Source: Paenibacillus donghaensis (GTDB lineage: Bacteria > Bacillota > Bacilli > Paenibacillales > Paenibacillaceae). From it: 64,000 nucleotides of DNA. Of the stretch, positions 8,787 through 17,474 are shown piece after piece. Under the pieces are notes generated by a model. That model had not been told where the DNA came from. It searched no databases and saw nothing but the letters and a program-made list of their open reading frames with translations. The position numbers were made by a program, and so were the translations under genes. Position 1 is the stretch's first letter. Each line of letters begins with the position of its first letter. The DNA lies in NCBI RefSeq assembly GCF_002192415.1, contig NZ_CP021780.1, positions 7,440,001-7,504,000 on the forward strand, in the 5' to 3' direction.

Positions 8787-8861
8787 CCAGTGGTTTATTG
8801 GGTATAATACCCCTGAAGCTGAAGAAGGCTTTTACCGCTGGAAAATACTGCAAACCACTGG
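8787..8861 (+). promoter_or_regulatory. Promoter region of the formate/nitrite channel gene, bracketed by an inverted repeat
   Basis: TATAAT at 8803-8808 is a good -10. A perfect 10-bp inverted repeat flanks it: CCAGTGGTTT (8787-8796) and AAACCACTGG (8852-8861). The right arm runs into the GGAGG ribosome site of the gene at 8869. Since the left arm lies upstream of the likely start of transcription, a DNA-level operator is more plausible than an RNA hairpin. The regulator is unknown. Confidence 0.4.
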
Positions 8862-8868
8862 AGGTCCT

Positions 8869-9657
8869 ATGGAGAACGAAGCATTGCTGCAGGTTGAACG
8901 GTTAGCTCTGAAGAAGCAAAAGATCTACCGGCAAAGCGTTCTGCGCTATATTGCCAGAGCGATGCTCGCGAGTATGTTTATCGGATTTGGCGTTATTGTA
9001 GCCTTCAAGACCGGGAATTTCTTCTACATGGAGCAATCGCCGATGACGTACCCGATGGCTGCCATTACGTTTGGCGCAGCGATCATTCTGATCTCTTATG
9101 GGGGCGGCGACCTGTTCACGGGAGATACTTTTTATTACACGTACACGGCTCTGCGCCGAAAAATGCAATGGACCGAGGTAGTACGGATGTGGACGATGAG
9201 TTATATCGGCAATATTCTGGGTGCTGCGGCCTTTGCGCTGTTGATTTTTCTGACCGGACTGTTCTATGATTCCAATGTGAACGGCTTTCTGCTGAATGTG
9301 GTTGCCCACAAAATGGAGGCTCCGGCCATGGAGCTGTTCTTCCGGGCGATCCTCTGTAACTGGTTGGTGTGTCTGGCCTTTTTTGTCCCGATGTCAATGA
9401 AAGGGGACGGGGCGAAGATGTTCGCCATGGTCCTGTTCGTCTTCTGCTTCTTCATCTCAGGGTATGAGCACAGCATCGCCAACATGTGTACCTTTGCAAT
9501 CGCGCTTGTACTGGATCATCCCGGGACGATCTCGTGGGGTGGCGTAGTCCACAATCTGGTGCCTGTTACTCTCGGCAATCTGATTGGCGGGGGCGTGCTG
9601 ATGGGTGTAATGTATTATTATGTGAACAAACCTTTTCTGGATGAGGAGCCGCATTAA
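8869..9657 (+). CDS. Formate/nitrite transporter (FNT) family channel
   Basis: 262 residues, six predicted membrane helices. FNT signatures are SYGGGDLFTGDTFYYTYTA near residues 77-95, ISGYEHSIANM near 195-206 with the central His of the pore, and HNLVPVTLGNLIGGG near 227-241. Members form pentameric pores for formate, nitrite or related anions in the cytoplasmic membrane. Choosing between formate (FocA) and nitrite (NirC) is not possible here; no formate lyase or nitrite reductase gene is adjacent. ATG with GGAGG seven bases upstream. A terminator follows at 9712. Confidence 0.9.
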   Translation: MENEALLQVERLALKKQKIYRQSVLRYIARAMLASMFIGFGVIVAFKTGNFFYMEQSPMTYPMAAITFGAAIILISYGGGDLFTGDTFYYTYTALRRKMQWTEVVRMWTMSYIGNILGAAAFALLIFLTGLFYDSNVNGFLLNVVAHKMEAPAMELFFRAILCNWLVCLAFFVPMSMKGDGAKMFAMVLFVFCFFISGYEHSIANMCTFAIALVLDHPGTISWGGVVHNLVPVTLGNLIGGGVLMGVMYYYVNKPFLDEEPH

Positions 9658-9711
9658 GCGGAAGCTCCGGCTTAAGTTCAGCTGCAGATGATTAAGGCGT
9701 ACAACGACAAG

Positions 9712-9742
9712 AAGGTGTCCCGACTGCGGGGCACCTTTTTTG
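9712..9742 (+). terminator. Terminator of the FNT gene
   Basis: AGGTGTCCC, loop GACTGC, GGGGCACCT, then TTTTTT. Confidence 0.85.
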
Positions 9743-9768
9743 GCATTCTCCTTTCCTTAGCTCATCGC

Positions 9769-9812
9769 AAAAAAGACTTCCCCGGCCGAAGGTGCGGCCA
9801 GAGAAGTCTTTA
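9769..9812 (-). terminator. Terminator of the TPM-domain gene
   Basis: On the minus strand AAAGACTTC pairs with GAAGTCTTT, followed by T residues. It lies just after the stop at 9821. Confidence 0.7.
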
Positions 9813-9820
9813 AAATTAGG

Positions 9821-12109
9821 CTACCATTTCGAACCGCCGGAGGAACGCCCCGATTTGCCGCCTCCGCCGCCCCAGGAGGAACCGCCGGAGGATCGTCTAC
9901 TGCTGCTGCCTCCCCAGGAGGAGCCGCCGGAAGAGCGGTTAGAGGAAGACGGCCCGGAGGACATCCGTTTGCGGGCCTGTGTTCTGCGCCGCTGCTCTGC
10001 CAGGCGGGCCAGCTCTGCCTGCCGCTCGGCTTCTTCCTGTTGGCGGACCAGGCGCCTCGCTTCTTCTTCGTAAGCAGTAATCCGCGAATCATAAGCTCGG
10101 CCTAGAGACTCCAGCTCATCGAGGTTGTACGGCCGCTGCGATAACCGCAACTCAAGCTCGCTGTACTCTGGCAGCAAGGATACGTCGAAGTGGCTGGATG
10201 CGGCCAGCCTTCTGCTGTGAAGCAGCTGCCAGGCTGCTTCCGTCCGGCCCTCTCCCCCGTTGAAGATCCGGTTGACCGTATTTAATCGCTCATCTAGTAA
10301 ACTCAGGCCGTCGGCGACCTGCCCAAATTGTCTCCCCGCTTCTTCCTGCAATCTCATTAATTCATCCAGCCCGCTGCGGGCCTGGTCATATTCACCACGT
10401 TCATCACTGGTCCAGGTCTCAATCTGCGGCAGCTGCGCTGCCCCCTCGCGCAGGCGTGTACTCCACTCCTTCAGCAGCTCGTCCGTGCTGGCCACATGGC
10501 TTTCCGCGAACCGTTGACGTGCCTCCGCTATCCGGCCCTGCAGGCCGTCCCGCTGTTCCTTCAGACGGCTCCAGCCGCTGCGCACAGCTTCTACATCCCG
10601 GCGGTTATTCTTCCGCAGCAGCGCCTGCCCCTCGGTCATCGCCAGGGCTTCGTCCAGCAGAAGATCCATCTGGGCGCCGATTCTGCGCACCTCATCCATG
10701 TCTCCGGCTGCAAGCGGGGCCTTCATGGCGGCTGCCGCTGTATTGGCCTGCTCCAGCCTGTCATAAGGCTTAGCCTTCATGTTCTGCAGTGAATTCTGGG
10801 CAATGATTCCGCTGATCTTGGAGCGGGCTTCACCCAGTACAGCGGAGAACCGGTCCAGCTTGTCATCGTAAAGATCGACATCGGCCAGATCCTGCTCAAT
10901 CTGATCCTGTTGCTTCTGGGCCTCCTGAAGAATCTCCTGGGCCGCAATCGGGTCGAACAGCTCCAGCTGATCAGCCCGCGAGGTGTCTTCGGTTAGCTCC
11001 TTAAGATCCTCCGCAATCTCTTGGAGCGGGAAGCCGGTCTCCTTCATCATGTTCTGGAATTGCCCGTCAAGCTCCGGTCCATCCTGCTTCAGCTCGGCAA
11101 TTCGTTGCTTGACATTGCGGTCGGCTTCGGTGACCACCGCAATCTTCTTCTCCTCTTCTCCGATGGCAGAGGAGAAGGTGGCTTCAGTCTCGGTCAGCTG
11201 CCCGAGCGCCGCCTTCAGAGCGCGAAGCCTGAAGACGGCAGGCTGTGAGCTGCGGCCTTCGTTCTGCAGGGCTGCGAGCTGCACCAACTGGCTGGACAGC
11301 CTTCCGGAGATGCCCTCAACCATTTCTTCCGTCTTACCCTGTACGATGCCTTGAAACGGCTTCAGTAGCTCCAGCGCCTGATTGGCCCGCACCATCAGGC
11401 TGGCCAGCTGATCCTGAAGCCCGCTAAGCTGCTTGCGCAGCTTCAGTCCGGAGAGCAGCAGGAAGGCTGCGCCTAGCAGGAGAATTCCGCCCAGGATCGC
11501 CGCATAAGTCAGCGGGGAGAAGCCGGAATTGCCGCTGGCAGCAGGACTGCTTCCGCCTCCGCTGCCAGCCACGGCTCCTGTACTGCCGCTCCCTGCTGAT
11601 CCGGGAAGACCTGCCCCCGCAGCCGCACTCCCGGCAATGGAATGAATCGATTGAATCACCGAGGTAATTCCTCCCGCGAAGTCGCCGTCCTGGGCATAGG
11701 GGATGAAATACGTATCCAGGAATTTCGTCGTGGCTGCACTTCCGGTGCTGCCTCCCTGGGCAGAGGACCAAGTATTCAGGGAAGCCTGAAACTTGTTGCT
11801 TACATTCAGCTCAATCTCCTGGTCCCCGGAGGAGATAAGCAGCAAGATATCGTTTGTAGCTAATTCCCAGTCTTTAATTACACGCTCCGCGTAATCTTTC
11901 GCCGCGAGATTACCGAGCGATTCCACAGTCAACACATGAACGGTTACCTGATCTCCGGCAGCAATGGCGACAACAGCGTCTGCTTCTGCAGAGGTAAGCA
12001 GTCCGGCTTCATCCGTAATCACTCCCTGCTGGGCGGGGACCCCCGCAGCGTAAACACCGGGAATCCACAACAGGCTGAACATTAATAACAAGGTTATATA
12101 TCTCTTCAA
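9821..12109 (-). CDS. TPM-domain secreted/membrane protein with long coiled coil and Gly/Ser tail
   Basis: 762 residues, TTG start with GGAG upstream. It has a signal peptide (MKRYITLLLMFSLLWIPGVYA), then a TPM domain over residues ~28-150 (VITDEAGLLTSAEADAV, TNDILLLISSGDQEIELNV), a Gly/Ser/Ala linker, one membrane helix near 203-225, a very long helical region with coiled-coil character to ~730, and a tail rich in SSGGSSWGG. TPM domains occur in envelope stress and photosystem-repair proteins. The domain order suggests the TPM domain is outside the cell and the coiled coil inside. Low-complexity tails of this kind may be disordered. It is a monocistronic gene with its own terminator. Confidence 0.85.
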   Translation of the reverse strand: MKRYITLLLMFSLLWIPGVYAAGVPAQQGVITDEAGLLTSAEADAVVAIAAGDQVTVHVLTVESLGNLAAKDYAERVIKDWELATNDILLLISSGDQEIELNVSNKFQASLNTWSSAQGGSTGSAATTKFLDTYFIPYAQDGDFAGGITSVIQSIHSIAGSAAAGAGLPGSAGSGSTGAVAGSGGGSSPAASGNSGFSPLTYAAILGGILLLGAAFLLLSGLKLRKQLSGLQDQLASLMVRANQALELLKPFQGIVQGKTEEMVEGISGRLSSQLVQLAALQNEGRSSQPAVFRLRALKAALGQLTETEATFSSAIGEEEKKIAVVTEADRNVKQRIAELKQDGPELDGQFQNMMKETGFPLQEIAEDLKELTEDTSRADQLELFDPIAAQEILQEAQKQQDQIEQDLADVDLYDDKLDRFSAVLGEARSKISGIIAQNSLQNMKAKPYDRLEQANTAAAAMKAPLAAGDMDEVRRIGAQMDLLLDEALAMTEGQALLRKNNRRDVEAVRSGWSRLKEQRDGLQGRIAEARQRFAESHVASTDELLKEWSTRLREGAAQLPQIETWTSDERGEYDQARSGLDELMRLQEEAGRQFGQVADGLSLLDERLNTVNRIFNGGEGRTEAAWQLLHSRRLAASSHFDVSLLPEYSELELRLSQRPYNLDELESLGRAYDSRITAYEEEARRLVRQQEEAERQAELARLAEQRRRTQARKRMSSGPSSSNRSSGGSSWGGSSSRRSSGGSSWGGGGGKSGRSSGGSKW

Positions 12110-12218
12110 GCTGGCACGCTCCGATCTGTTGGCTTTTGCTTCTTCTATATTATGCTGATCTTTATACTATAACATTAAACTTATCGCCGACTTCAGACAC
12201 TTATGGGCAGGGCAACCC

Positions 12219-12268
12219 AAAAAAGAGGTATCCCGCAGCCGCCGAACAAGCGGGTGGGATACCTCTTA
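12219..12268 (-). terminator. Terminator of the 47-residue Fur-box gene
   Basis: On the minus strand AAGAGGTATCCCAC pairs with GCGGGATACCTCTT, followed by TTTTTT. It ends the short gene at 12281-12424. Confidence 0.85.
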
Positions 12269-12280
12269 TACTAAGATCTG

Positions 12281-12424
12281 TTACCTGGTCTGCAAACAAA
12301 GAATATATTGCAGCCTGGATTTAATCTCTTTTTGCCATTTTAAATCTCCAACCTTTACAGCAAGATTGAGCAGATCCAGGTAATCGTCAACCTGCAGAGT
12401 CGTCCGGGTAGTGGCAACATTCAT
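12281..12424 (-). CDS. Small 47-residue protein, predicted iron-regulated
   Basis: ATG at 12424 with AAAGGAGA about ten bases upstream, a TAA stop at 12281-12283 and a strong terminator directly after. The peptide begins MNVATTRTTLQVDDYLDLL and continues with AVKVGDLKWQKEIKSRLQ, forming two likely amphipathic helices; there is no signal peptide. I do not recognise a named family. A near-perfect Fur box lies 60 bp upstream (12484-12502), so it should be made under iron limitation. Iron-controlled small proteins such as FbpA/B/C help iron-sparing sRNA in Bacillus; a similar role is a guess based on size and control only. Confidence 0.65.
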   Translation of the reverse strand: MNVATTRTTLQVDDYLDLLNLAVKVGDLKWQKEIKSRLQYILCLQTR

Positions 12425-12483
12425 CGGTATTCATTCTCCTTTAGGCTCAATTATAGTGAACAAACTGAATTGTAGTAGATTTC

Positions 12484-12502
12484 AATAATGATAATCATTA
12501 TC
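12484..12502 (-). promoter_or_regulatory. Fur box
   Basis: AATAATGATAATCATTATC matches the 19-bp Fur consensus at 18 positions. A TATAAT-like -10 for minus-strand transcription lies at 12450-12455, placing the box over the upstream part of the promoter of the 47-residue gene. Confidence 0.75.
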
Positions 12503-12663
12503 AACCGTTAAAGCTATTATCCACATTTCCCGCTCAAAAAGCAATAAAAAGTTAAAAATTCTTATTTAAATTTGTGAATATTATTGAATAAGGATGTAAC
12601 AGGCAGATGAATTTGCGTATTTTGTCGGGTTGAAAGCGCCTCTAGCAGGAAACCTACCATTTT

Positions 12664-12671
12664 TTGTCGAA
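12664..12671 (+). promoter_or_regulatory. Possible Spo0A box upstream of the GGDEF-EAL gene
   Basis: TTGTCGAA, the core of the Spo0A box, lies 55 bp before the start codon; a weaker TTGTCGGG is at 12623. A short motif like this can occur by chance. Confidence 0.35.
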
Positions 12672-12725
12672 TACAGCTGGATGTAAGTCCATAGCTCCCC
12701 ACTTGATTGAGAAGGAGAATTTGCG

Positions 12726-15700
12726 ATGAAGCGGTGTAACCTCTTGCTTCTGATTAGTATACTGCTTATACTTGCACCCGCTTCTGCCGTTTATGCTGAA
12801 AGAGAGGACATCAGATATCAGGCGGAACTCGACTATCCTCCATATAAATATATCCACAATGGCTACCTTGCCGGCTTCGATATCGATTTGACCGAAATGA
12901 TCTTCGAGAAAAAGGATTATCTGCTCGACTTCAGCACCGGCTCCTGGGAGTATGCATACGAGAAGCTGATTCAGGGGGAGATCGAGACTACAGGACTGAT
13001 GGTCGTCAGTGAGGAGCGCAGTCAGGATGTCTTGTTCTCTCAGCCTGTGCTGGGCAGCTTCATCTCCGTCTACGCCAGAGAATCATTCAGGGATAAGGTG
13101 ACCCTTGGCAACATGGGCAAATACAAGATTGGTGTAGGCAAGCAGCAATATGCCGAAACAATATTGAATAGCAAGGCCGGAGTTAAAGAATACATAGAAT
13201 ACCCCACTGTGCCTGAGGCGCTAGAGGCCCTTCAGAGCGGTGCAATCGATCTTTTGTTTGAGAACCAGGAGGTCGTGGATTATTTAATTGTGGAACGGGG
13301 TCTTACTGGCAAGATTGTCCGCAGAATAAGTGATCTCTACCCCAGAGATGTGGCTTACGGGATCAGTAAATCCTCCCCGGAGCTGGTTCCTTACATCAAT
13401 GCAAGGCTTGAGCACCTGAAGCGCTCAGGGGCTTTTGAAGACCTGTATCAGCAGTATTTCTTCGTCCATTCGGAAGCCTACAATACCATGATCCGCAACC
13501 GGATCATCTCAGGTGCCGTAATCATCTTCTGCCTGCTGGTGTTCGGGGTTGTTGCGGTGCGAATGTATATTAAGCATCTGCGGCGTGCGATTCATTCTGA
13601 GCAGCAATTCCTGGGTGATGTTATTGAGCATAGCGGGATTCTGATCTGGGCGGTCAACACTGACAGTAGGATTACCCGCTTCAATAAATATGCCGAGACG
13701 CTGACGGGACTAAGAGAACGGGACGTGCTTGGAGAGAGCCTGGGCAGCCTTCAGCCGCTGAAGCCGAATGCCGAGCAGCTCCGGAAGCTGCTGGAACGTG
13801 CAGTCCTTCAGGATTATGCTGGCAATGTGGAGCTAAGGCTTCCGGATAACCATCCTAATGCACGTTACTTCTCCATCCGTACGACGCTGATCAAAGGCTT
13901 GGATGATCAGTCGGCCGATATTTATGTGCTTGTCGGCATGGATGTGGATGAGCGCAAGCAGAACGAACTGAAGCTGCAGTCCAGCTATGAAGAGCTGGAA
14001 GCCACCTATGAAGAGCTGGCTGCTACGGAAGTGGAGTTGCAGGATCAATTAGACAAGCTGCGGGTGAGCGAACGCCGGTTCCACCTGGCTTCTGAAGGCT
14101 CCGGGGCCTATATGTGGGAGCTGGACTGGGAAACAGGCTTGTATAAGCTCTCGGACCGCTGGTATGAGGTGATGGGCCACACCGAGGAGGAGATTAATTC
14201 TTTCGAAGGCGGAGTGCTCAGCATCATTCACCCGGATGATCAGGAATCCTCTCGTAATGCAAGGCAGCAGCATCTCACGGGAATAACCCCGATCTATGAG
14301 ACGGAATACCGCATGCGGACGCGGGATAATGGTTATGTATGGTTTGAGGTAAGAGGCAAGGCGATTGTGGACCCAAGGGATAATATTCTGCTGTTTATCG
14401 GTTCGCTGATCGATATCAGCAAGCGCAAGCAGGTTGAATTCAAGCTGAACAACAGCTATCAGGAGCTGGAAGCCACCTATGAGCAGTTAACTGCTACCCA
14501 GCAGGAGCTGGTGGGACAATATGATGTGCTGCTGGAGAACCAGAAGAACATTCACCGCCTGGCTTATGTCGATTCGCTCAGCAATCTGCCCAACCGGCTG
14601 TCGCTGCTGGAAACCATGGAGAATTATTTGCAGAGGCCGGAAGGCAAGGCGGCACTGCTGTTCGTCGATACAGACAATTTCAAATATATCAATGATACCC
14701 TGGGCCACAAATCCGGTGATATCCTGATCCGCAAGGCCAGTGAGCGGCTGCAGTCGGTAGTCAGCGGGAATGAGCTGCTGTCACGGTTGGGCGGAGATGA
14801 ATTTGTTATTTTTATCAAAGACATCACGGACCGCGAGTCTGTGCTGAACTTGGCGGATACCATTCTGGGGGCGTTCCGGCAATCCTTTCTAATCGGGGAG
14901 AGCAATCTGTATGTCTCGGTCAGTATCGGCATTTCCTTCTATCCCGAGGATGGAGAGAGCACGGAAGAAATTCTGAAGAACGCCGATGTGGCGATGTACC
15001 GTGCCAAAGAAGAAGGCAAGGGCACTTATGTGCTCTATGACAAGTCCATGCATACGGCATTTAATGAACGGATGAATATCGAGAAGCATCTGCGCGGTGC
15101 ATTGGGTAATCAGGAGTTTGAGCTGCATTATCAGCCGCAGGTGGACATCCGCTCGGGGATGATCTCCGGATTCGAGGCGTTGATCCGCTGGAACAATCCG
15201 GTACTGGGATTCGTCTCGCCGCTGTCGTTCATCAAGGTTGCCGAGGATTCCAGATTGATTATTGATATCGGGGAATGGGTACTCCGGGAAGCCTGTCTGT
15301 TTATGAAGCAAGTCAATGAACGGATGCTCTATCCATACAAAATCTCAGTCAACATCTCGATCATTCAGATGCTTCAGGAGGACTTCACCGAGATGGTGCT
15401 GGACAGCCTGGCGGTTAGCGGACTGGTACCTAGCCTGCTGGAGCTGGAGATTACCGAGTCGGTCTTTATGAAGTCCTTCGGCAGCATTGTCAGCAAGCTG
15501 GAGTTCCTCAAATCGCAGGGGATTCGGATCGCACTCGATGATTTCGGAACCGGTTACTCCTCGCTCGGTTATCTGCAGCAGCTGCCGATCTCTACGCTGA
15601 AGATGGACAAGACTTTCATTGATTCCTTGTCGGAGAAGGATTACAGCCAGGCTTTCGTGCAGACCATCATTCAGTTGGGACATAATATGGGGCTGGAGGT

Positions 15701-15857
15701 TGTTGCAGAAGGCGTGGAAGACAGTGGCCAGCTGGCTTTTCTGAAGGAGTCGGGCTGTGATAAGGTGCAGGGGTATCTGGTCAGCAAGCCGCTGCCGGAA
15801 TCCGGGGTGAACGTACTGCTTGCCCAGCGCAAGCAATATGGGTTTCCTGATATGTGA
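12726..15857 (+). CDS. Sensor protein with solute-binding, PAS, GGDEF and EAL domains (c-di-GMP turnover)
   Basis: 1043 residues. Signal peptide, then a family-3 type solute-binding domain (~25-250; YPPYKYIHNGYLAGFDIDLTE), one membrane helix (~262-283), two PAS domains (~295-405 and ~450-575) each followed by a short helical spacer (SYEELEATYEEL, SYQELEATYEQL), a GGDEF domain with intact RLGGDEF (~690) and an EAL domain with intact GFEALIRW (~815) and the loop ALDDFGTGYSSLGYL. Both active-site signatures are complete, so it may make and degrade c-di-GMP. The external domain likely binds an amino acid or similar ligand. ATG with AAGGAG upstream. It faces a second diguanylate cyclase gene on the opposite strand. 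Confidence 0.92.
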   Translation: MKRCNLLLLISILLILAPASAVYAEREDIRYQAELDYPPYKYIHNGYLAGFDIDLTEMIFEKKDYLLDFSTGSWEYAYEKLIQGEIETTGLMVVSEERSQDVLFSQPVLGSFISVYARESFRDKVTLGNMGKYKIGVGKQQYAETILNSKAGVKEYIEYPTVPEALEALQSGAIDLLFENQEVVDYLIVERGLTGKIVRRISDLYPRDVAYGISKSSPELVPYINARLEHLKRSGAFEDLYQQYFFVHSEAYNTMIRNRIISGAVIIFCLLVFGVVAVRMYIKHLRRAIHSEQQFLGDVIEHSGILIWAVNTDSRITRFNKYAETLTGLRERDVLGESLGSLQPLKPNAEQLRKLLERAVLQDYAGNVELRLPDNHPNARYFSIRTTLIKGLDDQSADIYVLVGMDVDERKQNELKLQSSYEELEATYEELAATEVELQDQLDKLRVSERRFHLASEGSGAYMWELDWETGLYKLSDRWYEVMGHTEEEINSFEGGVLSIIHPDDQESSRNARQQHLTGITPIYETEYRMRTRDNGYVWFEVRGKAIVDPRDNILLFIGSLIDISKRKQVEFKLNNSYQELEATYEQLTATQQELVGQYDVLLENQKNIHRLAYVDSLSNLPNRLSLLETMENYLQRPEGKAALLFVDTDNFKYINDTLGHKSGDILIRKASERLQSVVSGNELLSRLGGDEFVIFIKDITDRESVLNLADTILGAFRQSFLIGESNLYVSVSIGISFYPEDGESTEEILKNADVAMYRAKEEGKGTYVLYDKSMHTAFNERMNIEKHLRGALGNQEFELHYQPQVDIRSGMISGFEALIRWNNPVLGFVSPLSFIKVAEDSRLIIDIGEWVLREACLFMKQVNERMLYPYKISVNISIIQMLQEDFTEMVLDSLAVSGLVPSLLELEITESVFMKSFGSIVSKLEFLKSQGIRIALDDFGTGYSSLGYLQQLPISTLKMDKTFIDSLSEKDYSQAFVQTIIQLGHNMGLEVVAEGVEDSGQLAFLKESGCDKVQGYLVSKPLPESGVNVLLAQRKQYGFPDM

Positions 15858-15874
15858 GTATGAGATGGATAATG

Positions 15875-15925
15875 AAAAAGGGGGTGTCCACATGCCGGAT
15901 TGGCGTGCAGACAGCCCCTTTTTTT
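15875..15925 (+). terminator. Bidirectional terminator between the two c-di-GMP genes
   Basis: AAAAAGGGG pairs with CCCCTTTTTTT around an inner CATGCC/GGCGTG stem; T-runs on both strands. Confidence 0.85.
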
Positions 15926-15932
15926 GAAATAC

Positions 15933-15975
15933 AAACGGATGTCATCTCTTGCAGAGAAAGTCATCCGTTTCTTTT
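15933..15975 (+). terminator. Second hairpin, related to structured repeat family 1
   Basis: AAACGGATG and CATCCGTTT pair around CTCTTGCAGAG and are followed by CTTTTT. ACGGATG plus CTCTTGCAGAG also occur in repeat copy B (30330-30355), so this may be a shortened relative. Confidence 0.6.
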
Positions 15976-15980
15976 TGCTG

Positions 15981-17075
15981 CTAGAAAATCACAATTTTGT
16001 TTTTCCCCGTTTTTTTGGCCTCATATAAGGCATCATCAGCCCGCTGGAAGATGGAACTCTTGGAATCGGCTCCCGAATAGTTGTGCATGCCGATGCTTAC
16101 CGTGACCGACTTGCCTTCCATTTCGGCTACCGGTGTTCCGGCAATTCCGGTCAATACCTTGTTCATAATTTCCTGCGATTCCTCCAGCGTCTTGGCGGTG
16201 AGAATGACCACGAACTCCTCTCCGCCATAACGGGCGGCGAAATCATCGGTGCCAATATGCGCAAGCAAGCTGGCAGACACCTGCTTCAGCACGATATCGC
16301 CAACCCAGTGCCCGTAGAGATCGTTGACTTTTTTGAAATTATCGATATCCATTACGGCCAGCTGCATCGGGAACGGATTGTTCTGCTGATGTTCGATCAG
16401 CCAGCCAAGGTATTCATGAAAGGTCTTGTGGTTATACAGATCCGTCAGCGGGTCAATCTTGGACAAGCGGTCCATGATGATATTCTGGATGCGCAAATCC
16501 TGCTCCGCCTTCAGGGAGTTCTCCAGCGAAATCTTCAGATCCCGCCCGCGTCCGATAATCCCGAACCCTGCGAGTGAAGTGCCCGCGAAGATCAGAGCGA
16601 TAATGATAATCTGTGTGCGCATCGTGTAATCGGAATGAGAGGTCTGGATGAACAGGGCTATGGTATACACCAGACAGACGGATGAGGATGCCAGAAGATA
16701 GCTGCTTTTGAGATAGATCATGGAGACCAGCAGCGGCAGCAGCATAATCAGCGGCTTCACATGAAATTCCGAACCTAAATGGATAATAATCAGGAGGGCA
16801 TACAGGTGGCTTGCGGCGCTAATCGCCAGTTCAGACCAACTGGGTCTCCATCTATAGGTACATTCGAGCAGAATCATCATCATCAGGATCAGGGAGTCGG
16901 GAACCAGGATATGGCTGATCATATAATCCAGGGTCGAAGTCTTGGGCTGGTCGCTCCAGATGGACCTGGATACAAGGAACTGAGTACATAGATATACAAT
17001 CAGAACTGCCCAAAAAGCGTTAAGAAGCACTCGGTTCCAATAGGCTTGACGAGGAGTTTGTGCGGGGGGATGCAT
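15981..17075 (-). CDS. Membrane-bound diguanylate cyclase (GGDEF)
   Basis: 364 residues. The N-terminal ~185 residues hold about six membrane helices of no named sensor type, then a short helical linker and a GGDEF domain with signature RYGGEEFVVIL near residue 283. DPLTDLYNHKTFHEYL opens the catalytic domain. It should condense two GTP to c-di-GMP. The allosteric RxxD inhibition motif is not evident before the signature. ATG with AGAGGAA upstream. A TTGTCGAA Spo0A-like site lies 40 bp upstream. Together with the neighbour at 12726 it gives the region two c-di-GMP enzymes, about 13 kb from a c-di-GMP riboswitch. Confidence 0.9.
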   Translation of the reverse strand: MHPPAQTPRQAYWNRVLLNAFWAVLIVYLCTQFLVSRSIWSDQPKTSTLDYMISHILVPDSLILMMMILLECTYRWRPSWSELAISAASHLYALLIIIHLGSEFHVKPLIMLLPLLVSMIYLKSSYLLASSSVCLVYTIALFIQTSHSDYTMRTQIIIIALIFAGTSLAGFGIIGRGRDLKISLENSLKAEQDLRIQNIIMDRLSKIDPLTDLYNHKTFHEYLGWLIEHQQNNPFPMQLAVMDIDNFKKVNDLYGHWVGDIVLKQVSASLLAHIGTDDFAARYGGEEFVVILTAKTLEESQEIMNKVLTGIAGTPVAEMEGKSVTVSIGMHNYSGADSKSSIFQRADDALYEAKKTGKNKIVIF

Positions 17076-17114
17076 GGGCTGTTCCTCTTTTCCAGTGTCA
17101 ATATACTTACTATA

Positions 17115-17122
17115 TTCGACAA
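17115..17122 (-). promoter_or_regulatory. Possible Spo0A box upstream of the diguanylate cyclase
   Basis: On the minus strand TTGTCGAA within TATTGTCGAATA, 40 bp before the start codon. It is the same core as at 12664. Confidence 0.35.
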
Positions 17123-17248
17123 TAATCCACAGTTTCCTCCCAAAGGATGTAAGAAGTTTAATGTTCGTGTTTAGTGTGTGATAGACTATTTGTGATATGC
17201 ATTAATGTTATAAAATAAGTCAAAGGCGAATTATAATGAGCTAACTCA

Positions 17249-17277
17249 TTGACATATTCGCTTATTTCCGGTAAACT
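17249..17277 (+). promoter_or_regulatory. Promoter of the purine riboswitch transcript
   Basis: TTGACA at 17249-17254, a 17-bp spacer, then TAAACT at 17272-17277, about 35 bp before the aptamer. Confidence 0.6.
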
Positions 17278-17308
17278 TCCTATTGGCTCAACAATAAAGA
17301 TCAGCTGT

Positions 17309-17415
17309 TCGTATATCCTCAAAGATAAGGTTTGGGGGTTTCTACAGGGAACCGTAAATTCCTGGCTACGGATAGGGTGCTTTTTGCATACCTATGTAAT
17401 AGCCGGGATTTTTTG
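17309..17415 (+). ncRNA. Purine riboswitch, guanine type, with terminator
   Basis: The conserved purine aptamer pieces appear in order: TATCC, GATAAGG, GTTTCTAC, ACCGTAAA, CTACGG, GGATA. The base that reads the ligand is C (in GGCTACGG), as in guanine/hypoxanthine rather than adenine riboswitches. Right after it, CCTGGCTA (inside the aptamer) can pair with TAGCCGGG (17400-17407), followed by ATTTTTT. The terminator therefore competes with the aptamer, as in classic guanine OFF switches. The next gene on this strand is the FAD oxidoreductase at 17847, with a repeat array in between. Confidence 0.85.
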
Positions 17416-17474
17416 CGTCCGGAAATCCTATCGGAGCCGTTAAACATAGTGAGAAGAGCGAGTGTAATCTACGA

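Noticed and set aside
12484..12502. Fur box assigned to the GGDEF-EAL gene
   Set aside because: It lies over 220 bp from that gene but directly over the promoter of the minus-strand 47-residue gene.
12600..12725. c-di-GMP or other riboswitch in the leader of the GGDEF-EAL gene
   Set aside because: None of the conserved GEMM blocks (GGGNAAACC, CAAAG) is present.
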